Assembly: GCA_003864495.1 (NCBI GenBank)
Contig: ML133388.1
Coordinates: forward strand, 496,738 to 560,737
DNA: 64,000 bases
Direction of reading: 5' to 3'
Source: Nemopilema nomurai
Lineage: Eukaryota > Cnidaria > Scyphozoa > Rhizostomeae > Rhizostomatidae
This document shows positions 12,001 to 24,162 of the stretch, piece by piece. Below the pieces are notes generated by a model. The model was given only the letters and a program-made list of their open reading frames with translations. It searched no databases and was not told the DNA's origin. The number at the start of each line of letters is the position of its first letter. Position 1 is the first letter of the stretch. The translations under genes and the position numbers were made by a program.

Positions 12001-15000
12001 GTTGTTGTGAAAAGCGGAGACTTCACCCATAGCTATGGCGCTCTTTAAAACTAAATTGAGAATTAGCAAGTTTACAATAAGTATTCAAACCACTTTTTAG
12101 CTACTTCGATGTTTGTACCTCTGTGTTGATCCCGAATCCATAAGTCATGGACACAAAAAGCCTCGATCCACGCCTGGGCAATTGTATAAGCGATAAAAAC
12201 AGAAAAATAGAGTAGGTTGGCAAGTTCTCGTCCTGTTTCGATTCCTCTTAGCATAAGCATGAAAACAGTATGGGACAGTAATTGAAGCTTGTATCTGTTG
12301 CAAGCATTAACAAAGTTTCGGAGAAAATCAAATTTGGCTTTAAAACGTTGTTGTATAAAAGTTTATTATGTGAAATGAATGTGCTTTAGTTAATCATATG
12401 TAGCCTTTACTTATAGAGTTTTTCCTCTCCAGAAGAGACATAATTGATTACGTCATTAAGTGAAATCTGGGAACAAATATCGTTGTGGCTTCGATCGCTT
12501 TTTCTAGTGAGACTTCTTATTAAAGAGAAGCTGGAAATCTAGTGACGTAGGGCGGAGAATATCTTATTATTGGTGTCATTCTTCGTTACAATTGAGTATC
12601 TAATAATTACAATCAATACCATAACATAACAGTGGCGCCAAATAGAGGACATCGAAGAATGAATGAATTAATTAATTAATGAAAGAATGAAAAAGAGAAA
12701 ACCAATAAAAAATTATCAAATCTTATTTATCTTGTGGACCAAAAATGGCAGTGAATACTCCTGAAATCATAGTTCACTGCGCATCGCCAATTCTCGGGTC
12801 AAAATACAACACCAATATATGAAAAGTAATCAGCCATGCCGTAGAAGTAGCTGTGAAAAAAATGCAGATTAAAACTTTGAACTCAGCAGAGCGCACTCCA
12901 CTGGCTGGGCTGAGACATGGGCCTTCGTCAGATGAAAGAGAAAAGCGAGCAGTGACACTGTTGCACCCTACATGTGCGCTAACCCAGGTCATTTGGAACC
13001 CGAAAATCCAATTCTCGTTGTAATGGCCATTTAATAGCACCGCCCTCAACAGAAACTCAATTTGAGCCCGGTAAAGAAGATTACACATTGTGAATATCTA
13101 ATGTAATTTTCAATCATTTCAGATCTCAGCAAACCTGTGCATAACGTGATCTTGAACAACCATTATGTAGCAGGTGCCTTCTGCTCTGTAACAAATGCTG
13201 TCCTTCACTCCTTTCACAGGACAGGACACTTTCTGAGTATTGCTGTCCACTGGAGCTTGGGCGACAAGCTAGGATGAACAGTGTTTATCCTTTTGTCCCG
13301 ATTTGTCCCTACTGGCAGTCATTATTCCGACGGCATCCAGTGGCCAAGCAAATGGGACAAATCAAAGAAATACAGCTTTGTTGCTATTCATGAACGTTAC
13401 AGACTCAGTTGATCAAAGTTTGCTGCAAACACGAGTCTTCTGCCTTGGCTGTCAATTACAAAAGATGCATAGTGATTATCTCTATGAAAAACCACCCGTG
13501 CTTTTAATTGAATTTTGATTTGATGTGAAAAGAAAGCTGGGAATCGACAATCTTTTGCCTTCTGGCATGAAATTGGGATTTCTGCACAACTGATATCTTT
13601 GCCAGTCTTTTAGCCAACATATCACATTCTTCCCGACTATAACGCTAAAATACAGCGCATTTCACTACACTACAAAAAGATACAATATGATATGATACGA
13701 TACAACATAATATACTAGACTACTTTTCGCTGCACTTCACTGCTATACAACAAGGTACGATAACTAGACTACTTTTCATCTCAATTCGCTAAAATGGAGT
13801 ATAACAGAATATATCACAAGACAATGTAGTAAACAATTATGAGATAAAGTACCCTTCGCTTCACCAGATTACACTACGAAGTGCGGAACTTTGATGGACT
13901 CGACTACACAAGACTGAACATTGGGCCAAAAGCTGGGCAATGATAACATTTAATATTTGGATCGCTTCTAATACACAGACTGTGCTCAAAAAAAATGCAT
14001 CGAAATCACATCTAAACTCACTCGTTCAAAAAAGCATCGCAATCACATCCAACCTCACTCGTCCAAATGTGCACAATTTGTTGGAAATATGGTTGTCAAG
14101 AGTATCTTCCATGCATTCGAAGCAAACAGAAGAGAAGCTCTTTCTCGCAATCAGCCGCCGCAAAGGACAGACCGAGTCCAATCACCACCTTCATTGAAGA
14201 ATTGAATCCACACTTTGCTTACCATCGCAAAACCTGAAATTGGCTGAGTAATTCAACAATGATCTATCACCTGCCATACAGGTCTGGTGGCAATTTGACT
14301 TTCCGAAAAATTCAAAATGAAATGCAAACAACAGCCCTATTACTAGGGAATTTAACAGGGCAAAACAGCGATCAGAACAGAATCCAAACACTGCAAACAC
14401 TCCACGTTGAGGCAATACGGTGGAACATCATTCGGGTTCACTGGATGTTTAATATCCTCTGCTTCCTCGTACGTTTCGAGTTGCTGCTCGCTCCTTAAAA
14501 CGCGTGCCGCCTTAAGACACGGGCATTAGGAGCGTGGGATAAAGGGAAGCAACGGGGATGAAATGAATTGCTAAGTTGAAGGTGCTGTGTAATGGACTGT
14601 TTAGCGGAGGACAAGAGCTGAAGGGCTTGAAAAGCAGTTCGACTCCATAGCAAACATGTGAAAGTGGTTGCTGCCCACTTACACGAAGTGGCTTTGCACA
14701 CGTCAATACAACAGACCGTGCAAGCACAGCATGCAGGCAAGCTAGAGAAGAGATGACTTACGCAAGCAAACACAGCCGAAACGGCTCGCAAGGAAATGAA
14801 CTGAGCGTCGGCCGAGCGACAAAGCAGTTAATCCACGTTTATTGCATGCGTTGAATTTCGATAATTTGACCGACCTGACACGCGTTGTCAACAGCCTCAA
14901 CAGGCTCCTGTAGAAGAGATTCAGATGAAAAACGCGAATCAATGTACTTCACTTTCTTTCACGCGTTTTCTTGCAGGGAAACGCGGGTTGTCCCGACGGC

Positions 15001-17061
15001 TAGTCTGGCCATCCACTTCCCTGGTATTTCAAAATGGCCGAGTTGAATTGTAACCTAGCCATGCACTGCAGTTGTCATATTCTATCGTGGTTTTGTCGTG
15101 GCTGCGCACATTGCCCAGGAAGAGATCACACAAGACAAACAGCCTCCGTAACATTGCCCATATTCCAGTATCATTCGCTGACATGCACACCTCTTCTTCA
15201 ATGTCCAAGTACACTGCCTGCTTCGAATTTTAATGACTTTTCGCTACCGTGTATTCTCATAGCTCAAACTGAGTCTGCATTCAGTGAACAGGCAACAGGC
15301 GCTCACTAAATGATCGGGCAACTGCTAGTCAGAAACATTTACCACAAGTGCAGACCAAAGTATCATCGAATCCTTACTTGTCACTGAATGCCTCTAACTT
15401 TGCAAGGCGCGGAGAGAGAATGCATCCTTGGCGTACACCTTACTGGACGCTCATCTATCAAGCCATGCGTTGCCTTTACAGATGCCCTTTGCTTACTGTT
15501 CATAAATCTAATGGAGCTACTTCATTTCATTACATAAGACGTAACCAGTGTGGAGTCCTTCTTACATTCCGTGAAGAAAGTGGATTAGTCAACTAGATTT
15601 CTCTTTTGTCATTGACAATGTGCATTTGACTTCTGGCTCCAGTTCAGAATCATAAAAAACTGGCTTGAGCTCCGTCATACTCCTCGAATAGTGAAAAGTT
15701 AATACTGCCCTCATTTCGGGAGGGCTTTTTCATAACCGCTGAATCTCACAAAAATTTTATTTACTGACCATCCCTCTTTAGCCCATATTACAGTAAAGAT
15801 CTGTCAGAATAAATTATAGTCATGTAGCCTTTTCAACTACATAAATGGTATTTTCTAACTCTCAGACCCTGAATGTCGAATTTGCAATACCTGCCAAAAA
15901 GTCCTTGGCACCTCCACAGTTTCTAGATTTCACCGGTCTTTCATAATGCTTTTATTTGCCCTTAAACATGGGTTCAGATTATTTAGAGATTCTTACTTGC
16001 TACCTCCTACATAAACACGCATTGTCAAAAAATGGAGTTTGTCGGTTTGAGAGTTGCTAAAGTGTTGTCTGCATGTCGAATTATTCCAGCTTATTTGAAA
16101 GAGTAATGGAAATATTTGACTACGACATAAAAGTCACACACTAACTAGTGGAAAACCCCAGTTGTGTCATAAGCCACTCAGGCACAAATACACAAGAAGC
16201 CAATTGGCAGCGACACGAAATTCTCACTTGGATATTGCGCGGAAAACAACAAAAGACGGAAAAGCATAAATAGGATGAAAACGTATTAGGAGAAGGCCTA
16301 ATTGTAAACTTGGCAAGGCAAACAAAAAAACTGTGGTTCGGATACTCAGACAAACAATGAATAGTTCTGATAAACGACATTCTCTTTGGAGATTACAGGT
16401 GCCACCAAATAAACAACCTTCAAATCAATTTATAGATTAGTAAACAGGGGTGACTTGGATTCCTCATGCTGCACAAGATTAGGAACATAAAATAGACGGT
16501 ACACACAAAAACGAAGATGAAAAGGATGTTTACCGAATCTTTTCGAATCGGTCAAATAAAATTTAAAAGAGAAGGATTTGATAGAAACAGGTTATGACGG
16601 AACACTGAAATTGCGCATGCTTAAATATAGGATCAAAAGGTGTAACGAGAAACAACAGCAGAGATGTTTCTACAAACATCATGACAAAAAACAAAACGAA
16701 AGATAACAAATATTTATACATATCAGATAAAGTTGTTTAACAGCTGCCGGCTGAAGGAGCCTACTTGGGTAGATTAGGTAAAAACTCAAGCCTGTTCTAA
16801 TATCACTAACGATACAAGTATCCTTACTCATTTTATCGACATTCGAAGACATTTTGAACGTCCTTTAAGTAGAGAAAAATCAAAGAAAATGATTTACTTC
16901 AAAAGAGAAATAAACGAAAAAATTTAAAACAATATGCGAGATGATTGGAAAAGCTCTCAAATAACACAGGCTTTAATTAAAATAAGAAACATTTTACTGT
17001 AGTTCTGACTTTGTGATGGTTGTGTAGAGAAATAAACGATGCTGAAACAGCGTACTTACAA

Positions 17062-17279
17062 ACGAGGTATATTCGTAACCAAAGGAAGTATAGCAGGCGG
17101 AGCGACACATCGAAAATGAGTACTATAGCTGGAAGGACGATCGAAATTGCTGTAACATCGATTGCGCAAACAGACGGCACGAACGGAATGCAATGCTCAC
17201 CAAGGCGACCGCTCCAAGAGCACAAGGTTAAGGCCTTTTTTAAGGTAATTGTCGTTCGTTTTGAACTGTTGCGTGGCAA
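17062..17279 (-). other. Possible hydrophobic coding exon, unplaced
   Basis: A minus-strand frame starts at an ATG (17,279) and reads through two hydrophobic stretches (AISIVLPAIVLIFDVSLRLL, then LYFLWLRIYLV). It ends at a consensus donor (GTAAGT) at 17,061. I could find no matching downstream exon and recognise no family, so this may be chance. Confidence 0.15.
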
Positions 17280-18356
17280 CGGTATTGCGATATAGTACAG
17301 TCTTTGGAGGCCGCCTTGAAACTACGATATAAACAAACAGGTGCCTTTACGAAGACGCTCGAAATGTCAACAAATACTCCAGCATAATGCAAGTTAAGCA
17401 TCGATACTTCTAAAAACATCCCTAAATTGCGCTTGTCGATTGGTCGTTCCTAGTCAAGGAGAAACCGTCTTTTTAGCTGGAGTTAATCATAAAGCTTTAA
17501 AAAGTCAATCATTTGCGTCCAAAACGTTAAGACTGAGAATCATCCTAGATTTCAAGCCTTTGCAGCTTCTTCGATTACGGCCTAGCAAATAACCTAATCA
17601 GCCCTCGTTCAAAAGTATTAGCTTGAGCTCAGTAGCGAAAGAACTCACAGAGCGAGCGTGCCTAACATCTAAATTGCACCTAAACATCTACAAGTCTCAG
17701 CAAGTAATACTTACAAAATCCCATCTTGGAAATGAAGAAACTTTAAAAAGTTATCATAGAATTAAAAAGATGCCAATGGAACTCGAAAAATGGAAATATT
17801 TGATGAATGAAAATTAGACACCTGATAGAATAAAAAGCTGCATAAAGAATGCAGTAAGAGCTGCAGATTGAGAAAAACGAATTGATTTAGACGTGTGTAT
17901 TCCCAAAATGCCCCAAACTGCTTTAAAATGTCCCAAACGTGTAAGTGTGACTGGCACATAAAATAACAAGCGATATTCTTACTATGCTAAGTTAGTCACA
18001 CCTCAACCGGGAAAGCCAATCTGAAGGAATAAATTGATAAATTGACTCACATTTAAGATCTAAACATCAACAATTTTAGCAGTATAAAACAAATAGTACG
18101 TCAATTTTTCTCTGACAAAGCTCTAAAAACCTGCAATACACAGGCACCATCTATTGAAAACAACAGAGGCGTCAAAATACCTCAACGTGCCACTTGAAAC
18201 GGGGAGGAATGACGCCACATGCACAATAGATATTCGAATAAATGCCAAATAGGCAGATTGGCTGTTAAATACAAAGGAATACGGCAGTCTTCGTCAATAT
18301 AACTAGGCCCTTGCTAGGCTGCTGGAAAACTTGGCTCACACAACTCGCTTTCCACA

Positions 18357-18381
18357 CCCCCCCCCCCCCCCCCCCCCCCCC
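18357..18381. repeat. Poly-C tract (25 C)
   Basis: An uninterrupted run of 25 cytosines after TTTCCACA and before TAAATCTTG. Similar shorter runs occur near 33.7 and 57.9 kb. Confidence 0.98.
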
Positions 18382-20450
18382 TAAATCTTGTACAACGAAT
18401 GGGTGTTTCTGCTGAAATTCCCTCAAGGTGTACGTTTTCCAACCAAACAACAACATGTCGGTGTTTGAGCAAATAACGTGCAGCAATGTTATAATGGTTG
18501 TTCGCATTTCAGTGCTTTCTGCTTTATAATCACGAACGTCAATTATGCAATAAAAGTATGACAATATATGCTAAGTTATTCAAAACATTATACATCTGTT
18601 GTAGCTTGCAGATTCCACAGCCATTCTTTATGTCAATAGTTCGTTTCGAAACCACGGAAACGCTCGAAAGCTTTTCCAATCTTCACTCTCTCAATAGGAA
18701 AAAAATTTCGCCAAACCAAAAATTCTCTCGCGCCAACCGAATATCTACCGATTCATAGGTACAATATAATTCTCTTTATTTTGATTAAAACATCTCTTAC
18801 ACATAGAGAAAATTAAATTAGATTGGAACAATGAAGGAAGTTGATTTCGTACAATCTATAACAAGCCTTTGATGTTTTCATTTAACGCCTGAAGTGCAAA
18901 TTGCAAAGATTCACTTGCAAATGGCATGAAACATTCGAAAGCGCATTGAAAAGCTTGAAAGTTCGTACAATTGACCTTAAGAAAACGTTACAAAATTAAA
19001 CCACATTTCTACGAAAAAGCATCTGCCCAAAGAAAGTTAAACAAAACTAATTTGTAAATACGATGCATCTGGTAGGCAGATTTTTCCCTGTACGTAAACT
19101 GTTTTTCACGTCTTAGCACGCACATAGCCTTTAAAAATTTAATACAAGAAACAAGTAAAGAGATGTTTAAGATATGGAGATGATTAATAAGACAAATGTT
19201 TCTAGACTTTACCTCGGTGATGCTACTTGGTGCAAATAATGGAATTCGACATCCTTGCATCGCAGCTAAAGAATTATTGAACAGAATGCTTCCTTTCTCT
19301 ATGTTTGCATGTGAAAATCTTGAAAGACAAAAAGCCGTGCAATCATTTTTCGAGAACTTAACCCGAAACAAAAGAGCACAATATTGTCTTTTTCCTCTAA
19401 TATCAATATTTTTTCGCGGATATCAATTATTCATTTTGCAACTTCAAGCAAGGGCTTGCTCAAGTTCACTGGCTCACAAGATTGGGAAAAAACTGAAAAA
19501 CGCAAGTGGAAAATACTGTGATACCAGCAAATTTAAAATCACAGTCCTTCAATACAGTTTACAAAGAGTACGAGCGTTACAGTTTACATTTCTGTTCATA
19601 TTTTGACAAGTTAAAGGGAATATGTGGAATATCTTCCTCAAATTCGCTTCCATTTTACTTTGAAGGACAGTAAAGTGTCGCAAAGCCTCAAGGCACTCTA
19701 ATACGGTTCTGTTCCAATTGAATCTCAAAAGAGAAAATAAACATTGATCGCAATGACCATGATAGACTTGATATTCGCCATGTGCTAGAACGTATAATAA
19801 AAAAGGAAACGATTCGCCATCAGCAGACAATACCGTACACATCAGCAACACTTTGAAACTGAAGCCTAATTAAAATAACTATAAAATAATTACTTAAAAT
19901 TACTATAAAAACTGAAATCAACTTTTTCAATACTGTCGCTGTCTATAGCTTTAGGGTGGAAGGGTGTGATGGAGGCCAGAAGAATCAGTTAAAAAGGGTC
20001 CATTCGGATTCTACAAGAAGATGATCACGACAGAATTAATGGTGATAAGAATTGGTTATGATCAAATTATTTATAGAAATTATTTATTTACGCATGTAAA
20101 CAACTAATGATTTGGTGTGGCACAGAAAGGGATAGAGCATCATGAACGACTGATAGGGCTAATTGCGCAGGTGATTCAGAGAGTGTGAAAAAGCTTGAGC
20201 CAGCTGGGATGTTCCTACATTGCCGCATCAAATGTGAGTAACATGCAACAAAAACAACGCACAGTTTCGAGTTGGCGTCAGTAACTAATCCGTGTCGCCA
20301 TGACAACTAGCCATCAATATTCACTATGTGCAAAATACTTTCAGCTCTTTCATAGAGAACTGCGCTTTCCCAATAACATACGAATTACATCATCTTCTGG
20401 AAAAATCGCTGAAACATTTTGAAACTAAGGCATAAATATTTACATTCTCA

Positions 20451-20510
20451 CAGACACGCGTGCACACGCAAACACACACGCGCACACACGCAAATACACA
20501 CGCGCATGCA
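20451..20510. repeat. CA/CG-rich alternating purine–pyrimidine tract
   Basis: About 60 bp of interrupted (CA)n with interspersed CACGCG units. The alternating pattern is of the kind that can adopt Z-form DNA. No gene is attached to it. Confidence 0.85.
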
Positions 20511-22393
20511 AAAACAGCAACAAAGATAGGAGTTCAGTGCAGTACAGTGCTTAAATACATTCCTCCAAAATGAATGAAAAACTCCAGAAAGGAGGATGCA
20601 GAAAACTTTTTTCGCCACTACTAATTTGAATATCAGCGCAGTTAATAAATGTCGTGCAAAAATAACCCCGTTTTCTACAACCAACTTCAACGCATACCAG
20701 CATAAGCAAAAAATTTTAATAATCAATTCACGGAACCAACTTTGATAAATTGATATATATTGATCAATGTTTGGGATTAACGTTTGTAAGAATGGGAGGC
20801 AATTGCACTTTGTAACCGAATTCCATTAGGCATTGACTGGAATTTAAAAGTTTGCTCACAATATATTTTCGTTTGGTTTCATCTTGCAATTATTGGCGGT
20901 TTAATGCAAGCAGTGCTCTCAATTAAAGTCCAAATTATGAGACCTTTTCACTAATTACACCCTAGTTTAAGCAAACCGTATTCCAAATACTCTAAGTAAT
21001 CAAAAAGAGAGCATTCTCGTGATCTAACTGCATTTGTATGCCTCTTGATTAAAGGTTGGCTTTTATTGCTAGCTTACGTGCTAATTTAGGCCAACCGAAA
21101 CTAGAATTCAAGATACTATAATGAATTAAATCAAAATTACAAATGAGAGAATACTATTAAAGAATACAACTATAAAAACTGATATCAAGATCCAAGATGA
21201 AAGCAAAATTGCAGCAGGTAATATCCGCAGCTGTAAAATAAAGCGAACTCTTTCCGTTAACCGAAATTCAAAACAACAATTTAAATTCTCACTTCGACCC
21301 TGCCGTCACGTGTACAATAAATTTCGTTCAGGTCCAATTTCTTTGAAAACTGGTTTAATATTGACACTACCGAGTTCAATGTATCTAGGCAAACAGTGAC
21401 AGACTGCTTGACAACAAACGAACGCTTCATGGCAACGGCTCGAGGAATAATCCCCTTGGCTAATTGCTTGAAAATACCTAACCACAGAACATCACTTTCT
21501 TCGCGATTCCAGATTTGGAAGAGACTAATAAAACTTATCAAAGCTGACAGGTTTTCCGTTTCAGGAACCGCAAACAAAATATCAAGATACAACTGGTTGA
21601 GAAGAGGACTAGCTTGCTGATTTTGGCAGATTATTTATAGCTTCAAGTCCTTCGTTTATGCAACTAAGATACTCATAACTGTCATGATTGGTGCGTTGTT
21701 CTAACTAATTTATCTATTCCAAAGTAATTTAACTAAAGAACAACGAAAACATTGTTCACGGGCAAATATAAGCAAAGTTGTACAACAGTAATTCATTGGA
21801 GACGAAACATTGAGATTATGTTTACCGACATTCAAGGTTTATTCGTGAAGTTGCTTAACGCAAATATTTTGACGTAGAAAGTCATTGAACATGTAATGCG
21901 GATGAAAAGAATGTCAACATTAAACGTTTACTATAATATGTTCCAAGAACCTGCCCTTTCAAGGATTGCTTCTCTACAACATCAAAACAAAACAGAAAAA
22001 AATTTGAGGAGAACATGCTGATTTATGTGCAGCCCAAAAATTCGAACGAAACTTTAATAAAATACTAGATTGGGAAATGTTAGATAAGTTGCATGGCACC
22101 CTAATCCCTTCATAAACCGTTTGTGATTTCAGATTTCTGTCCTTCATCACTGAAACAAAAGCCTTCTATTCTTTTTATTTTCTTTTGGAGCATTACCGAA
22201 ATTACTAATATACTTAATATCAGAACGTTTAGCAAATTAAGGCCAAAGAGCAATTCTCTCGAATATTACGGAGAAAAAACGAGGTTTAGATCATGCCATT
22301 CTAAGCATGATAATGTTTTCTGGTTCAAAACTACTTGAGACGAAAATCAAAGAAATCCGAAAAAATTTCAGATCATTTTAGTACATAAACAAG

Positions 22394-22803
22394 TACACGC
22401 TTTTTTATAAGGAACCACTTTATAAGGAACCTACATGTAGGAACCTAAGGCCGAAATATTTAAAGAACTTATACTACTAAAAACGAAATAACTAAGGAAC
22501 TTTTCGATTTGAAAATTGTTTATAACTGCAAGCATCAAGGATTAAAAAGCCGGTTCCATTTTTTTGCAGCCAATTCTCGCATAGTTTGCTATTCGTGTGT
22601 CAAGTGCTTCATTGAGTAGTTTTCGCATATGCTATCTCGCCCCTCTCTCTATTAAGTGTTTAGGCTTATTTAAGTCAAAACAAAGAAAGTGAGAACTTAA
22701 GGAACTCTAAAGAAACTTTATTAAAATCTGATGATTTGAGGTCCACGAATAAGGAACTTGTTGAACTAGGCCTTGAGGTAGGTTCCTTATAAAAAAGCGT
22801 GTA
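22394..22803 (+). mobile_element. MITE-like element, family A, copy 1
   Basis: A ~410-bp element with near-perfect ~23-bp terminal inverted repeats: TACACGCTTTTTTATAAGGA at the left and the reverse complement at the right (ending AAAAAAGCGTGTA). Internal AAGGAAC/GTTCC motifs recur near both ends. The TA at each tip suggests TA target use, as in Tc1/mariner-derived elements. It has no transposase. The second copy at 23,750 is in the opposite orientation. Confidence 0.85.
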
Positions 22804-22817
22804 TTAATATTTGTCAA

Positions 22818-22920
22818 TTGCTAGAAAAAGCGGAACTATTTTTCGCATACTTAAAAGTACTTTTTTCGTCCGACACTCCTCAGAGTATGCAAACGTCGGA
22901 AGATAACCAAAAACTGACCG
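22818..22920 (-). mobile_element. Partial MITE-like element, family B
   Basis: Begins TTGCTAGAAAAAGCGGAAC and ends near CAAAAACTGACCG. It aligns over ~100 bp with the reverse complement of the complete element at 48,016–48,156: shared CTAG..AAGCGGAAC, GCATACT, GAGTATRCAAACGTCGGAA and AAAA(C/G)CTGAC. The distal end is missing. It sits 14 bp from the family A copy. Confidence 0.65.
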
Positions 22921-23749
22921 AATAAATAGCCAGATGCGGATCGAAAACACTAGAGGGTGATAAGCAGAGCGCGTGATTGGTTATAATTGACCAATCTGCG
23001 TTACTTAACACCTCACTTTAGAAGAGCCCAAGGGAAAAGACGAACTCTTTCTGTCTACAAAGAATGGGATTTTCCATTGAAATATAGACATTAATATTTG
23101 TCTATTTAATCTTTAAATGACAGACCAAAAGATTGCCAATATCTATTCCGATCTAATACTGATTGCCTCGAAAGAAACTAACTTCTCCTAAAACAAAGAT
23201 TCCCACTAGTTTATCTGTTATTTGAATATCTAAAACTGAAATGCAATATCACATTTGCAGAAAATGACTGTACCTTAATCTCTCAGGCATATCTCTCGAA
23301 CGTTATCAAAAGAGTTGCGGCATCTGCAAAAAGAAAATACCTTTAAAGCGGCAGGAATACTACTACTACTTCTACTACAGGAAAACCTACTTGTAAAACA
23401 GGCATTGCTTTCATAAGTAAAATTTCAGCAGCAAAATGTTATCTCAGAGCGAAAGAAGACGAAAACCACAAAAATAGAACGTGTCAACTTTGGGCAATAT
23501 ACATTAAGCCTAGGGCAACATCACCCACAGACTCTATGGAAGGGTAGCTCAAATCCAGACGCAATTGACAATCAGAAACAACAGCGATTTAAAATAACAA
23601 CAACAACAAGAACATAGCGTAAAAGTGACGTCAACAAGAAAACTGCACATGTCAATATTTCTTGGAAACCTATAGGATCTACTCAAGGAAGTTTGGCTGT
23701 AAAGAAATGGTGTGATGCGGATTTTCACAACTCTAGCTAATAGTGTATT

Positions 23750-24162
23750 TACACCCTTTTTTGTAAGGAACCTACCACAAGGCCTAGTTCCAAAAGTTCC
23801 TTATTCGTAGACCACAAGTCATCAGATTTTAGTATCAAAAGTTCCTTAAAAGTTCCTTAAGTTCTAACTTTCGTTTTTTTGACTACAATAAGCCTTAACA
23901 CTTAATAGAGAGAGGGGTGAGATAGACTATGCGGCAACTACTCAATGAAGCATGTGACACACGAATAGCAAACAATCTATGCGAGTATTGGCTGCAAATG
24001 AATGAAACGGGCTTTTTAGCTCTTGATGCTTGCAGTTATAAAAAATTTTCTAAACGAAACGTTCCTTAGTTATTTCGTTTTTAGTAGTTTAAGTTCTTTA
24101 TATATCTCGGCCTTCTACATGTAGGTTCCTTATAAAGTAGTTCCTTATAAAAAAAGCTTGTA
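23750..24162 (-). mobile_element. MITE-like element, family A, copy 2 (inverted)
   Basis: Starts TACACCCTTTTTTGTAAGGA and ends CCTTATAAAAAAAGCTTGTA. Read on the minus strand it matches the 22,394–22,803 copy along its whole length, including the AGAGAGAGGGGYGAGATAG block and CTTGATGCTTGCAGTTATAA. Substitutions and small indels show that the two copies have diverged. Confidence 0.85.

Larger units (their letters stand above)
9048..22390. other. Gene-poor spacer upstream of the SH2 gene
   Basis: From the 5' leader of the SH2 gene (acceptor-like TTTTTTAG just 5' of 9047) to the first inverted-repeat element I find no coding exon I can support. The open frames are short, AT-driven and without recognisable motifs. 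The content is simple sequence (TACAATATGATACGATA-type repeats at ~13,670–13,760), a poly-C run at 18,357 and a CA-rich tract at 20,451. The stretch 14,800–15,100 is richer in CpG than its surroundings, but no gene could be anchored to it. Confidence 0.5.

Noticed and set aside
13940..14791. Cluster of short frames on both strands, one very Cys-rich
   Set aside because: Residue bias follows base composition; no motif, start context or exon chain.
19196..19606. 136-codon plus-strand frame
   Set aside because: No resemblance to a family, no splice context, overlapping frames of similar length on the other strand.
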